Shown here piece after piece: positions 1-11,400 of a DNA stretch of 64,000 bases; the first letter of the stretch is position 1, and every line of letters starts with the position of its first letter. The notes under the pieces are model-generated. The model ran no database searches, had not been told where the DNA came from, and worked only from the letters and a program-made list of their open reading frames with translations. The DNA is from Alligator mississippiensis (taxonomy: Eukaryota > Chordata > Crocodylia > Alligatoridae): assembly GCF_030867095.1 (NCBI RefSeq), contig NC_081831.1, positions 21,304,001 through 21,368,000 of the forward strand. The letters run 5' to 3'. The position numbers and the translations under genes are program-made.

Positions 1-1183
1 AACTACCTTTTATGTACTGCAAGGCTGTTATCATGTTCACCCTTTAGTCTTTTCTTTTTTAGACAGGCAAGCATTATTCTGGCACTTTAAGCCTAAATCA
101 TGCAATTTATATTTAAAAAGAAACTAGAGGTCCCTGCTGACCTGTGTGCTGCTGGGCAGCTACACGGTGTCTGCCCAGTCCCTACCCCAAACACCTTTCT
201 GCCTAAAGAGATAAGACAAGGCTGGGAAGAAGAGTGCATGGTAACATTACCCTCACTGTGCAGTTGGAGGGCTGCAATAGAAGTAGAGAAAGAGGACAGT
301 TTTCAGAAGTGCTCAGTATTGGCCTTAGTCTGCTCTCATCCACATGCAAAGAAGAGTCACTTCAAAAATTCCACTCTTCATTACATGCCCACAGTCAGTC
401 AGGAAGCCTTTGTCAGAGCTAGAAACTGAGCCTGGATCTTTGATTTATCCAGTAGACCACAGGAAAATAGTCATTTCCATTTTTATGCTATGCCTAGCAT
501 CAATCCCATGGTCAGTACTTGGCATGATTAAAGAATAGTAAGGGTGTGCTGGCCATAGCAAGCTGTTTATAAGGCAAAAAGTGAAACCAAAGATTTAATA
601 GGTATTTATTATCTGATATATGCGAGAGCTGGGCATGTGCCTGCCCCCAAAACCATGCAGTCTAGCTTAGACATACTCAGTGTATTGCAAGCACATAGGT
701 CCAGGTTTTATTGCATCTTCATATTCCTACAAGACCATTCATCTGCAGTTTTAACACTTGCACATGGTTGGGATTTAGCATAGTTTACAGTTGCCAACTG
801 AGCAAGTCCAGTGGGCTGCACTGGCCAGGCAACTGCCAGATGAGTCTCAAAACTTTAGTTGGAGAAAAATCATGAATAGTAAGTGTTTGACCCAATTGGA
901 GAGGCTCCTTCCTACCTTCTAGTGTGGCAGCTAGGCCACTTGTCTAGGGAGCAAAGAATACAGATTTTCGGTCTCACTTTGCCCAGAGAGGATTTAAACT
1001 TGCTTCTCAGCAAATTGCTCTAAACACCAGGTCACCAGCTAGGGACCACACAGAGCCTGCACCAGCCCCCATCTTAAAGCTCTGCTTCTCATCTTAAAGC
1101 TCGGCCTCTGCAGCTTTGGCATTTGATATTCATTGAATAAAATAAGCAAGGATGACACCATGGTGGACATCTATTATATCTAA
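1..1183. other. Intergenic, no gene recognised
   Basis: I see no exon or conserved reading frame here. The short open frames (for example 100-429) have no recognisable similarity. Around 960-1060 there is a weak resemblance to the tRNA-related half of a MIR-type SINE, an inference from general pattern only. Confidence 0.5.
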
Positions 1184-1442
1184 TGTATTTACCCAAATCA
1201 AAGACCATTTCAAATTTAAGATGACCCCCCAACAATTAGATTATATACATGGAAAATTATACATTTCTTATAATTTTCCATGTATAGAATCTAATTATTT
1301 GGGAGTCATTTTCAATTCATTCCCCTACCACTGCAGCAGGGAAAGCAGCAGTGGGGGAGCAGGCAGCCAGACCTCACCATTTGTGACCCCTCTTTGTCTT
1401 TTCCTGCCCTGCTGCCTCCCCCCCAATCCACTTGCACATCTG

Positions 1443-1495
<53 letters not shown>

Positions 1496-1901
1496 AGCCC
1501 CTGGCCACTTCCTCTCACCAGTACCTGCACCCCTGGCCAATTTTCCCTCCTGCTCTCCCCCGACCTGCAACCCTGGCCACCCTGTCCCCATCCCATGGCC
1601 CCCTGCCCCCCTGCTGCTTCCTTCTGTGGTGGCTCTCACTCCAGGGCAGTTTTTGTTGGGGGTGTCCCCAGCCCCAGCCTGGCCCCAACTTGGTCAGGCA
1701 GAAGCAGAGGCAGCAGGTCTGGGTGAGGGCTGAAGCAGGAGCAGAGGGTAAGCTGCAAGAGAGTGGAGGGGGGCAGGGTGGGAGGGGCAGGAGTTGTGGG
1801 GACAAGCAGCTGTGGTTGCAGGCACTGGGGAAGGCAGGCGGTGCAATTGTGTCGATTGCCCATTAGATCCCATTGTACTGCATGTGTAGAGGGCCCGCTT
1901 T
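1184..1901. mobile_element. Degraded MITE with internal palindrome
   Basis: The left part (GTATTTACCC followed by AAATTTAAGATGACC) matches the left end of the better preserved element at 22,999-23,780. It carries the same internal palindrome, with arms at about 1,234-1,261 and 1,269-1,297. The matching right terminus is not found, so the copy is broken. The last 65 bp (about 1,836-1,901, ending GTGTAGAGGGCCCGCTTTA) instead match a segment at about 44,530-44,600, so a second element probably overlaps the end. Confidence 0.5.
1445..1492. repeat. (GT)24 microsatellite
   Basis: About 24 uninterrupted GT dinucleotides lie inside the GC-rich interior of the degraded MITE. The open frames that run through it in several phases are artefacts of the repeat. 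Confidence 0.97.
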
Positions 1902-3519
1902 AGGTATAACCATAACAGTGAATACCCTGGGTTTATAAAGCTTGTTTGAAAGATAATGAAGTTTACACTAAGTTACTATCTATGCTCCATCGTAATGTAA
2001 TTTTCATTTTAGTAAGTTTTACTTTGCATAACCACTCTCTGTCCCCTCCAAGAAGAGCTTCATCATGGTACAGTGACCATGCGTGCCAAGATCACTATAT
2101 TTGATTCCCAAAGCCTCTGTCTTTTCCCTTCATTTGCTCCATCACTTTATTTGGAACATATCTGGCATCTGCAGAAGAGAGTGATAAAGAACTTCCCAAA
2201 GCTTATCCTGCCTATTGAGATGCAAGAGTAATGACAAATCCATCTGGCAGAGATTAAACCCAGCCAGCAGTTCTCTTGTTAAAGAGCAGGACGCTCCATT
2301 TGCAGGGCTTGGCTTGCCTCTCATTTGGTTATTAATAGTTACTGTGTAACAGATCCTTTTGGTGCCCTTTTTTCAAATCATTTTATACATGTGACAGCCA
2401 CCATCTTGGCCAGTGCACTCAGGCTTGAACCATCAGCCTTCAGAGCTAATGTTCCTTTGTGCATGTGTATGTGGGAACCTAAAAAAATAAGACACAAAAG
2501 GGGCCTGCAGTCCCTTGGATCCTAGGTGCTTGGTTCTCAGCTAATGATGCTCCCAGATGTCTTGGGTCCAAGGCTCAGAAAGTTATTTTAGATTTTAGTG
2601 AAATTGCTGTACCTGGAGTCCCCAACCCTCCCTGCCACGGACAGTTACCAAGATCTGTGTTCTCAGCTCCTCATAGTCATGCCTGCCTAGAAGCAGGAAC
2701 TGCTTTCGTACTGCTAATGCAAGAGTGATCACAAAGAGCCCAGGAGACAATAGCCTTGGAAAACTGTCACCTTGAAAGATGAGTGAGCCCCTTGATCGCA
2801 TGGCCACTGAAGCCCAAATGCTTGGCTTTCACAAAGCCACCAGGTTTATTGCATCTGAACTGTTGGTAGCTTTTCCTCTTATGCCAGTGTGGAAATAAGT
2901 TTAACCAGGCCTCTTACTTCACTAAGAAGAGAAAGAGAAGAGAAAAAGATGCTGATGCTGATGCTGTGTGTTTCAAAACGTTCTAAGATAAGAAAAAACC
3001 TTCATGCCTTGTCTGTCTTGATATATTAAGCTCTGTGTACAGATGTTAACCTCCTCCTTTCCCCCGAACCAGAAGCTGGTAACTGTTCCCAAAAAACAGT
3101 GTTTTTGTCCTGAATAAGTAAACTGCTTATGTGTGACAAATGAATGATCAACATCTTTCTGTTTCTTTCAAGGTTGCTTTGTCTGAACCCTGCATCTTTT
3201 CTTCCTGTCTAAAGTATAAATACGCTTGTAAACTTGTAGAGGTCAAAGTTCCTTTGAGAACCCTCCTTGTGATCACTTGTATAGCTTTAAATAAACCAGG
3301 ATGGCTCTGCCAATTCTGATACAACCACAACGCGAAGTTTGATTTCTTCCACACCAGTTTCTCAGGTGATGCCATCACCTGTAGACTCAGTGCAGTGCGC
3401 AGCAGCCAACAAAGCTTGTGCATCAGGGTTTCAGCTTATCTGATTCATCCTTTCTCCAAGGGGTGGGTGATGAAGGGGATGGCTGCAATTGTAGCTGATC
3501 TTCAAGGATCTGGGTTTTC
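1902..3519. other. Intergenic, no gene recognised
   Basis: No exon, RNA gene or clear repeat was recognised. A short GATGCT run near 2,950 is the only simple repeat. Confidence 0.5.
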
Positions 3520-4680
3520 TGCTTGCTGTGAAAAAACGTGGATTGTCTCATTTAAAGGAGAAAAACATAGATTTTCCTCTTTAAAAGAGAAAACCACAGG
3601 TTTCCCCTGGCAGGCTGGCAGCCTTCCAGCCCGCAAGGAGCAGCTTGGGGCTGGGTGGAAGCAGGGAGAGGACGATTGGAGGCAGGGGGCACCATGTGTG
3701 TCTGTGCAAGCACATGCATGGCACTGGTGTACAGCAAGGCAGGGTGGTGGGAGGAGCCCCAGCAGCTGGATGCAGGTGAGTCTATGGGGGCAGGGGTGGA
3801 GGGCCAGGGTTTGGGGTCTGTCTGGGCGGCTGTGGGGGAAAGGAGGTATGGGGCATGCATGTGTGTGGCAGCGGTGTGTGGAGGGGTGGGTGTGCAAGGG
3901 TGGGGGCGAGTCCCTGCAGGTGATGGTGGAAGGTGTCTGGGCACTGGGGCTATGGCAGGGCAGGGCAGGGGGGTAAGGGGAGGTGTCTGCCCCTCCATCA
4001 GGGGAAGGGGTGGGGGGGCACTTTGGGGGCAGTGGATAATTGCATGGCTGGGCCAGTGGCACCGGGGCTGGTGCCTGGGGTCACAGGGGCAGGGCAGCTG
4101 GGAGATGCTGCCTGGGGGGGAGTGGGGGCTGTGGCCAGGCCGCTGGCACATCATGCAAGCCCCAGCCCAGAGTCGGGGGTGGCACAGGCAGCCCCCTCCA
4201 GCCTGTGCTGGGGCTGGACTCGCTCTGCCATCCACACAAGTAGGAGCCTCCATGCTCCAGTCCGGGCAGGATGGGGGCAGCTGAGGGCCCCGTCCACTAG
4301 GGCTGTGAGAGGCAGGGGGCTGTGGGTCAGGAGTGAGGGGCACCAGCAAGGCTGGGGAGACTGTTGCTTGGGCGTGAGGTGCCCCAGGGGGGTGGGGGAC
4401 TGTGGGTCAGGAGTGAGGGGCACCAGCAGGGCCAGGGGCCTGCAGGTTGGGAGTGAGGGGCACCAGCAGGGACAGGGGGCTGTGGCTTGGGAGTGAGGGG
4501 CAATGGCTTGGGCAAGGGCAGGGGAAGAGCACTGGCACATCAGGATTGTTCAGCGCCGCAGAGCGGGGCAGAGCGGGGCGGGGGGTACAGCTGCAGCTAA
4601 ACCTGCATCTTGGTGAGTGAAGGTGGCAGGGGGAGCTCTGCTTCTCAATCATTTGATTTTGGTTTCCATGAAACCAAAAT
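3520..4680. repeat. GC-rich repeat block, hAT-related
   Basis: The left edge shares an 18-bp exact match (TTTAAAGGAGAAAAACAT) and further patchy similarity with the interior of the hAT-like MITE at 22,335-22,671. Both also contain GGTCAGGA-type text before a GAGGGGCAC or GAGAGGCAC box. The block is very G-rich on the + strand and produces long spurious open frames on both strands. I could not find terminal inverted repeats, so its limits are approximate. Confidence 0.45.
4321..4510. repeat. 40-bp minisatellite
   Basis: The box GAGTGAGGGGCACCAGCA recurs at about 4331, 4371 (diverged), 4411, 4451 and 4491. The spacing is 40 bp each time, giving almost five units. Confidence 0.85.
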
Positions 4681-4990
4681 CAAATGCCAAAATATATAGG
4701 TATTTAAAATGTATTTTATAATAATGATTGAGGCATTGGTAGGCTTCCAAATTGCTTTAAAATTGTAAATATATCAATAAAACATTGTGTTAAATTAATA
4801 CTTATAGGTAGTGGTGTTTCATTTTTAATCACAGAAAAATGAGGATTTGAGTTTTTTTAATCAGAGAATTTGGGATTTTTACCAGACAACTTGCCATTTT
4901 TAAATAGAGAAAACCAGGATCCCCGATGATCTTGTAGCCCCGCAGGTGGGGACTGGGGTGGTGGCTACAAAGCAAGAGGAAAACCCAAAC
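4681..4990. other. AT-rich intergenic segment
   Basis: AT-rich sequence lies between the GC-rich block and the CCDC42 promoter. A phrase near 4,905-4,920 (AAATAGAGAAAACCAGG) resembles 3,580-3,600, so it may be the far edge of the same repeat. Confidence 0.35.
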
Positions 4991-4998
4991 CCCAGCCC

Positions 4999-5003
4999 GA
5001 TTG
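4999..5003 (-). promoter_or_regulatory. CCAAT box (inverted)
   Basis: ATTGG on the + strand is CCAAT read on the minus strand. It lies 32 bp upstream of the X-box and about 370 bp before the CCDC42 start codon. CCAAT/NF-Y sites commonly accompany RFX sites, which is the reason for listing it. Confidence 0.45.
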
Positions 5004-5030
5004 GAGCAGATTTTCCCAACTGGATCCTGA

Positions 5031-5043
5031 GGTTGCTAAGTAA
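5031..5043. promoter_or_regulatory. RFX X-box of CCDC42 promoter
   Basis: GTTGCTAAGTAAC satisfies every position of the X-box consensus RYYNYY-N(1-3)-RRNRAC with a 1-bp spacer. RFX factors (RFX2 and RFX3 in particular) activate ciliary and sperm-flagellar genes through such sites. The site lies about 330 bp upstream of the start codon of CCDC42, a flagellar gene, so regulation by RFX is a reasonable inference. Binding has not been shown. Confidence 0.6.
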
Positions 5044-5096
5044 CAACTCTGGCATCGTCCAACTGATCCCAACTGTCCGTGGAACTTCTCACCAGG

Positions 5097-5130
5097 ACTC
5101 CGTCTCCGTCTCCGTCTCCGTCTCCGTCTC
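5097..5130. repeat. (CTCCGT)n microsatellite
   Basis: Five CTCCGT hexamers and a partial sixth lie between the X-box and the CCDC42 start codon, probably in the promoter or 5' untranslated region. Confidence 0.95.
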
Positions 5131-5372
5131 CTTCCCCTCACACTGCTTGGGGAGGAGACAAAGGGGAAAAGTACCCTGGAAGGAAGAGACAGGAGGGACT
5201 CTGGGCCACGCCGCGGTGTAGCGTGCTTGTGGATCCCCCACCAGCTCCTTCCGAGCGTGCCAGGCTGTGCCCCCGAGACCCACAGACGGCTGCCCAGGCA
5301 GAGCAGCATCTGCATCGGGGGGTGGGAGGGGGCCTACTTGGCTTCTTGCCTGTCTCTTGAGGAGCCAACATC

Positions 5373-5449
5373 ATGGCCACCATGGAGGAAGAAGACTTGT
5401 TAGAGTATTTTTGTGTGCAGTATGAACAGAGGCTCCTGAAGCTGTTGAT
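5373..5449 (+). CDS. CCDC42 exon 1 (coding part)
   Basis: Encodes the N-terminus with the acidic [10 protein letters not shown] motif that opens CCDC42 proteins. The donor GTGAGG at 5450 splits a codon after its second base. Reading on would hit TGA at once, so splicing is needed. The 5' untranslated boundary is not determined. Confidence 0.9.
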
Positions 5450-8400
5450 GTGAGGAAGATACTCCCTTTCCCTTCCCATCTTCCTGCTCTTCCCTCCACT
5501 TTTCTCTATGAGACCCTATATTTCCACTCATCTCTTCTTCCTCTGCCATTTCTACCCACTGCCATCTCTCGTTCCATTCTTCTGTCTTCCATTGTCTCTA
5601 CCTTTCCTTTTTTCCCACACTTCCTTATTTTCCCTTCATTTCCCTGCCCCCCACCCCCCAATTCTGTTGTCATCTCAAACCAGTCTTTCTCCCTGAGTAA
5701 GAGTGGACTTTAATCTCCCTGTTGATGTGCCCTGGGACGCATGGTGCTATACCAGTGGGACTCCACCCTAGGGGATGAGATATTCATTCATGACAGGAGC
5801 AGGGACTCTTTGCTAGACTGGCTCTCAGCCATTCATGTGCATGAGGATCCAGGACAGGCTGAGACAGGCAGGCTAAGTCCTATCTCCCTGGTGTCATCCA
5901 GGCAGCCTGAAGCATATGGATGCAATCTCATGTACCCTCACAGGGAAAACTTCTGTAACTTTCTGGCAGGAAATTCCCAGTGACTGAGGAGCAATCCCCA
6001 TCTCCGTCTGTTCGGCTCCTAGAGAAGAAGAAAGAGTCTAAGCTGGTACATAGGACTCTGGAAGCACAGAAGGAGGTGAGAGAAATGTGAAGGAACCCTG
6101 CCAGGCCACCAGCTCAGCCAGCACATTCTGCTCTGGCCCTCTCCCATCAGCTAAGCATCTAGATGTTCACCTGTTCTGCACCTCTGAGAAACACAGCACA
6201 CTTGCTGGGTGACTAATCTCTGACCATTGCTGTGGAAGTCAAGAATGGGGAAAACTATTGATATGTAGAAAGGACACTTCTCTGAAACTGAGCAGCTGGC
6301 TCTTGTTCACTTTTTTCTCCATCTCTAGGCATTCAGAACAAGGATGGAAGCCCTGAACAGCCGCTGGGAGGAGCTTAAGGCCAAGGAGGTTCAGCTAAAG
6401 GCTTATATCCAGAAATTTGAGCAGTTCATACAGGTACAAGCAACCCATCATGACTTGTCTAACATGTCCTTCATCTGGAACACCAGCTCACTGCTCTCTT
6501 TCCATGTACAGGGAGTTTCCAAGATGCACCTGAACACTCCTCTGACATCATCTTCACTCCCAACTATCTTTTCAGCCTGAAAGATGGGCAGTTGTTGAAA
6601 AATTGATATGTCATGGATGGAGACACAACCTTATCCCCTAACAAACTCTAAGCCTCTCCACTCCATAACACAACCAAAGAAATCTTGGTAGAGGCTCTCT
6701 AGGAGACAGGTTGTTCCATGTTGATCAAGCCAGCTTTGTTATGCTCAGCACTAAGACAATCTCACCATCAGCAAGTGGCCTCTGTTTTCTGCCCCATTGC
6801 TAGTAGTAGGACAGTCCTTGCATCCCTCCCTACAGACAGGTGCTAACAGTCCTGAAAATGACTGGGCGTTATTCCAGCTGCTGGTGATTCTCTCTATTGC
6901 TAATGTGTCTGTTGATGCTGGAGGGGTGGTGGAGGGCTGAACATATCCAACACTAGGGGTGTGTAGCTCTGCTTCACATGGGTTGCTTTCAACTCTGGAA
7001 CCTTGTTCCTTTTCCAAACGTCAAGTGTTGTCAGTATCCTGAAAGTGGAATGGGCCAAACAGGAGATGGGTCACAGGGGAGGTATCTTCTTATAATACTG
7101 TCATATAACTAACCCACCTCATCTCTTCTCTTCATTGTTCTTCCTTTGGTGTGATATGTTTGTTTGCCTGGGGGTTCAATTTGCTGATGGGGGGCATTGC
7201 AAGGAAAATGACCAGAAGCGAATCCGAGCCCTCAAGAAAGCCAGCAGGGAGAGAGACCTGAAGAATCAGAGAATAAAGGAGCTGGCAAAGACCAAGCAGG
7301 GTATGGTGGTCCTGAAGAAGGGGCACCAGAGTCTCTACAACAAGGTGCAACAGTACTCAATCTTCAACAACTATCTGGAGAAGGTGGTGGAGGTCTCGGA
7401 GGTAAGTCTGGATGCAAGTGTAAGGGACCAGGGCATAGATGGTCTCGCTTAATGGTTAGGCCAGCAAGGGAAAGCAAGGCCTGGAGCTGAGTCAAAGGAC
7501 ACAAGCCATATACCAAAGCCAGAGGGAGATCCAGAAACAGAATCCACAACACAGTCCAGGGTCAGGATCTAGAGATCAAATGCCACATAGCAATCCAGGG
7601 GGTAATCCACAGGGCAAAGTTCAAAAACAGAACCAAACTGGGGTCAGGAATGAGGAAACAGAACTGCGAGGAAATTCAAAGCCCAAGTCCAGAAATAAGC
7701 CAGAAAACTGCATCAGGAACCAGAAGGCTTGCCACAGCAGAACTGTTGACTGGCCTGCAGACCCAGGGGCCCAGCTGTGGATCCCCACAGCTAAATGGAT
7801 ACCTGGTGATCCCAGCAGCCAATTAGGATGCTTGCTGCTCCTAAACTGGGGCACAGTTAATTAGCTGGGCCTTGCTACAGGTACTTGGGTACTTGGTTCA
7901 TGCTAGCCTGCCTGCTCAGAGTCCCTGACATCACTGGGCCCAGGCTGGTCTGCCTGATCAGTGTCCCGGAAGGAAAGGCAGGACCCAAAGCTGGATCCAT
8001 TAAGAGAGATCATCAGGAATGAGAGAGGTATTTTTTTTATGCTTGAAGGGAGCAGGACCTTGAAAGGTGTAGAAAAGTAAAAGTGGGACATTAATGTACT
8101 TTGAGGAACTCAACCAAGGACACAGAGCTTGAGAAAAGCCTCCTTTGTGCCTGTGTATTTAATATTACATTTTGGTTGGAAAAAAACATGCCTGTGAAAT
8201 AGAAGCACCACCAGCCACTGGGTCTGGCTTATAATGTTCTCAGGAGTCTGTTTGCTATTTTTTTGGTCCGAGTGATAGCAATTCCCCTGTGTGATGCATA
8301 ATACTCATGTCATGCTGATAATGATGGTGGGACAGATGTGTTACTCTCTTGTATGCAAGTGATATCGTCATGATACCTTCCTATGATTGGGGTGATGTCA

Positions 8401-11400
8401 GTGCTGAGACAGATGATATTTACTGTCATGTTGATATGATGACAAGGGAATGGGAATGAAATTCTCTGGCCATGCCAAGTTAACCTTCTCCCCATTTAGG
8501 ATGGTGATACTCAATGTAGGTTGGATGCAATATTTGGTACAACACTGATATTCTCCCAAGTTAAGGGTAGGAGGTAACATATTCTTTGCTTGGGCTGGGA
8601 GTTGATATTCTCCAGCATGCTGAGTTGGAACAGAGGGCAGTAATGCTGGGTACAATATGATGCAGTTTGAGGAAATACGGGAAGTCATTGGCCGGTACAA
8701 GACACTGGTGGGAATGCAGCAGGATCTCATGGTGTCAGCACTAGAAGACCAGGAGCAGATTGAGCTAGCTAAAACCCATCTGGCAGAATACACTGAGAAG
8801 AAGGATGATGAGATCCTAAAACACAACAATGAGCTAGCAAACCTGCAGATGCGCTTTGATCGTGCCCGCAGTGATGTCATTAGGAGGGTAAGGAGATCTT
8901 CACCATACATATGCTCTTTTCCTGCCCCTGAACAAGGGAAGGAGGTACCCTTTGATTTGCTGCATAGTGGTGGGATGGGAGACCAGCACAATAGTGGAAC
9001 ACTGTTGCCCACTTTGCTGAGTGATGCCTCATTCTTGGAGTAATGGGTCATTGCAAGCCCCAGTTACAGCCTTCATTTCTCTTCCTAACTAGACAAGAGC
9101 AGGCTGATATATTCTCCAGGTTGTTAGGAGGTTACAAAATCACAGACATTAGGTTTTGTCCAGAGTAAAAGAATCCTACTGCACTGATGTAAAATCAGTC
9201 TGTCTACACTAGGGCAGGTTAATAAAGCAACTACCATGAGCTTCTTGAAGTCTTTATGTATTGGTTATGGTCTCTGAAATAAAGAGACCTGAGTTAAGTG
9301 TGGCTTAAACGAATGGGAGGCATGGAAGTATTTAACAATAAGCCAAAGGAACACTTAATCTTTGGTCAGATCCAGAACATCTCCATCACTGGACGGGGCA
9401 GTCATGTTCTTCCATAACTTTGTCTAGAAGAGTTGAAACTGTCCTAAGTTCTGGGGCTTCCACCATCTCCTAGGGAGATGTTCCCATGGTCTCGTAGACC
9501 TCAGAGTGAATGTATTTTTGCTGATGTTCAGCATGCAGTTTTCTTGAATTAATTTAAATTTATTACACCAAGTTATAACCCCTTAATTCATCCCTTCTTT
9601 TGCTCCCTCCTTGGTGTTATCAGGAAACTTGCAGGCAGTTGTCAAGGCTCTCATATTTCATGTTTGGTTGCCAAGGCTGTGGGTATAATGTGCTTGTGTA
9701 GTTTCCCAGTGCCTGGTGAACATACAACAGCCACTGATGCTGCTTTGGATTCGTTTTTCCCCCAAAGGCATATCAATCTACTGCTTCTTTCACTATGGTG
9801 CTCTTTAGCATTTCCCCAGCCTCTACAGAGGCTTCTGTTCCCACATCCTTCATCATGCTCGCTAGATTTTTTTGATGCCCCAAACTGCTTTTCTGAATTC
9901 TGACACCCTGGTGCAAGCACATTCTTCTGGAAGTTTACTGGTACCCTGATAAAGTTAATTCTCATGGGTACTTACACAATCCAACTACTTATGCAATCCC
10001 AAGTTTATACCTATTTACACAGTCCCAAGCTTCTAAATTTGAATGCAAATAGAAGAGCAGGTTCTAGGCTTTACAGCATCCAGGGTAACATAAGAAGAGG
10101 CATGCAAATCATGGGCTCCTGGGGATGCCGTCTTCAGCAGTATGCCAACTTCTTTCCTGAGTCTTGTGTCTACTGGTCTCCCCTCTCTCTTCAGGAATCT
10201 CGCTGGGCCCATATTCAGAACACTGCAGCTAAGAAAACCCTTAAGCTGGGCACCATCAAAATGGCTACCCTAAACCTTTTCCAAAGTGTGAGCAAGCAGC
10301 TGAAGGAGACATTGAGCGTGCCAGTCGAGGACACCCACAAGCAACTGGACATGGTAGAGCATCTATCCTTGTTTGCACACTTAAAAGAACAAAAGCCGCA
10401 TCTCCCTGCCCATGGGGCCAGAAACTGTGCTCTGTCACTGTAGAGCAGGGAAAGAGAAAGACAGATCACTGAGTGCTTGAGGCACTTTCCTTATCCCAGA
10501 CTGTCTCTATAGCAAGTTTGAGATGCCACTGGTAGTGAGGAATAAGATAAAATCCATGAACAAATGAAGACTAATTGTTGAAATCTGCTCTCGCCTAGGT
10601 TAGAGGTGGGTGAAGTAGAACAGAGGTGGGTGCTTTCTAACTAGTGGCCCTGCAGTAGAGGGTGAGGGTCCTTGTGGAGCAGGGGCAGGCAATTATTTTG
10701 GTTGGAGGGTCGCTTAATGAGTTTTGGTGAGCTGTCGAGGACTGCATGGGTAGCCCTGCCCCTTAACAGTTGCCCCACCCCCAGTCACCACTGGAGGTCC
10801 AACCCTTGACCTTTGCTGGCAGGAGTCCCTCCCCTTGCCCCTGGAAATACTCCTTGGGGCAGGTTTGCCATCTTAGAACCAGAAAAAAAAACAAATCATC
10901 CACTAAAAGTCAAACACGTACTATAGCATATTTTAACTTTATTACAAAAAATATTTTGTCATAATTTTTAGTCTTTTATATTGTGAGGGGTGTGGCTGGG
11001 TATATGTATGTGTGTGTGTATGGTTGGGTGTGGGGGTTCGTGAGGGGGTGTGGCTGTGTGTGTGGGAGGCATAGGGTATATTGGGGGGTTGTGTAAATGT
11101 AGGGGATTGTGGGGGAAGGGTGTGGGTGTATGGCATTTGTGGGGTGTGAGGGAGGTTGGGGGGTTGTGGGGACCCCCGCATTCCTCCCATGGTATAGCAG
11201 CAGCAGATGGGGTTGCTCGGGGTGCTCATGCCTGGTGCAAGCACTGGTACCTGGTGGGGTGCAACTCTGGCCAATACTGCTCCTGGGGGGTGGGGAAGGC
11301 AGCCAGCTCCAGCATCTGGCACTTCCCTCGTGTGCCACGAGAGTGTAGGAGCTCCATGTGTGTGGCAGGGAGCACTAGTGATAGAGACAGCCTGGCAGAG

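Noticed and set aside
1152..1866. Open frames across the (GT)n tract
   Set aside because: Repeats of Cys-Val or His-Thr from a dinucleotide tract, not a protein.
3395..4349. Long overlapping open frames on both strands
   Set aside because: They result from a G-rich/C-rich block with a minisatellite; overlapping frames are equally open in several phases.
5741..5983. Separate small gene before CCDC42 exon 2
   Set aside because: It lies in intron 1 and overlaps the exon 2 acceptor in a different phase; no similarity seen.
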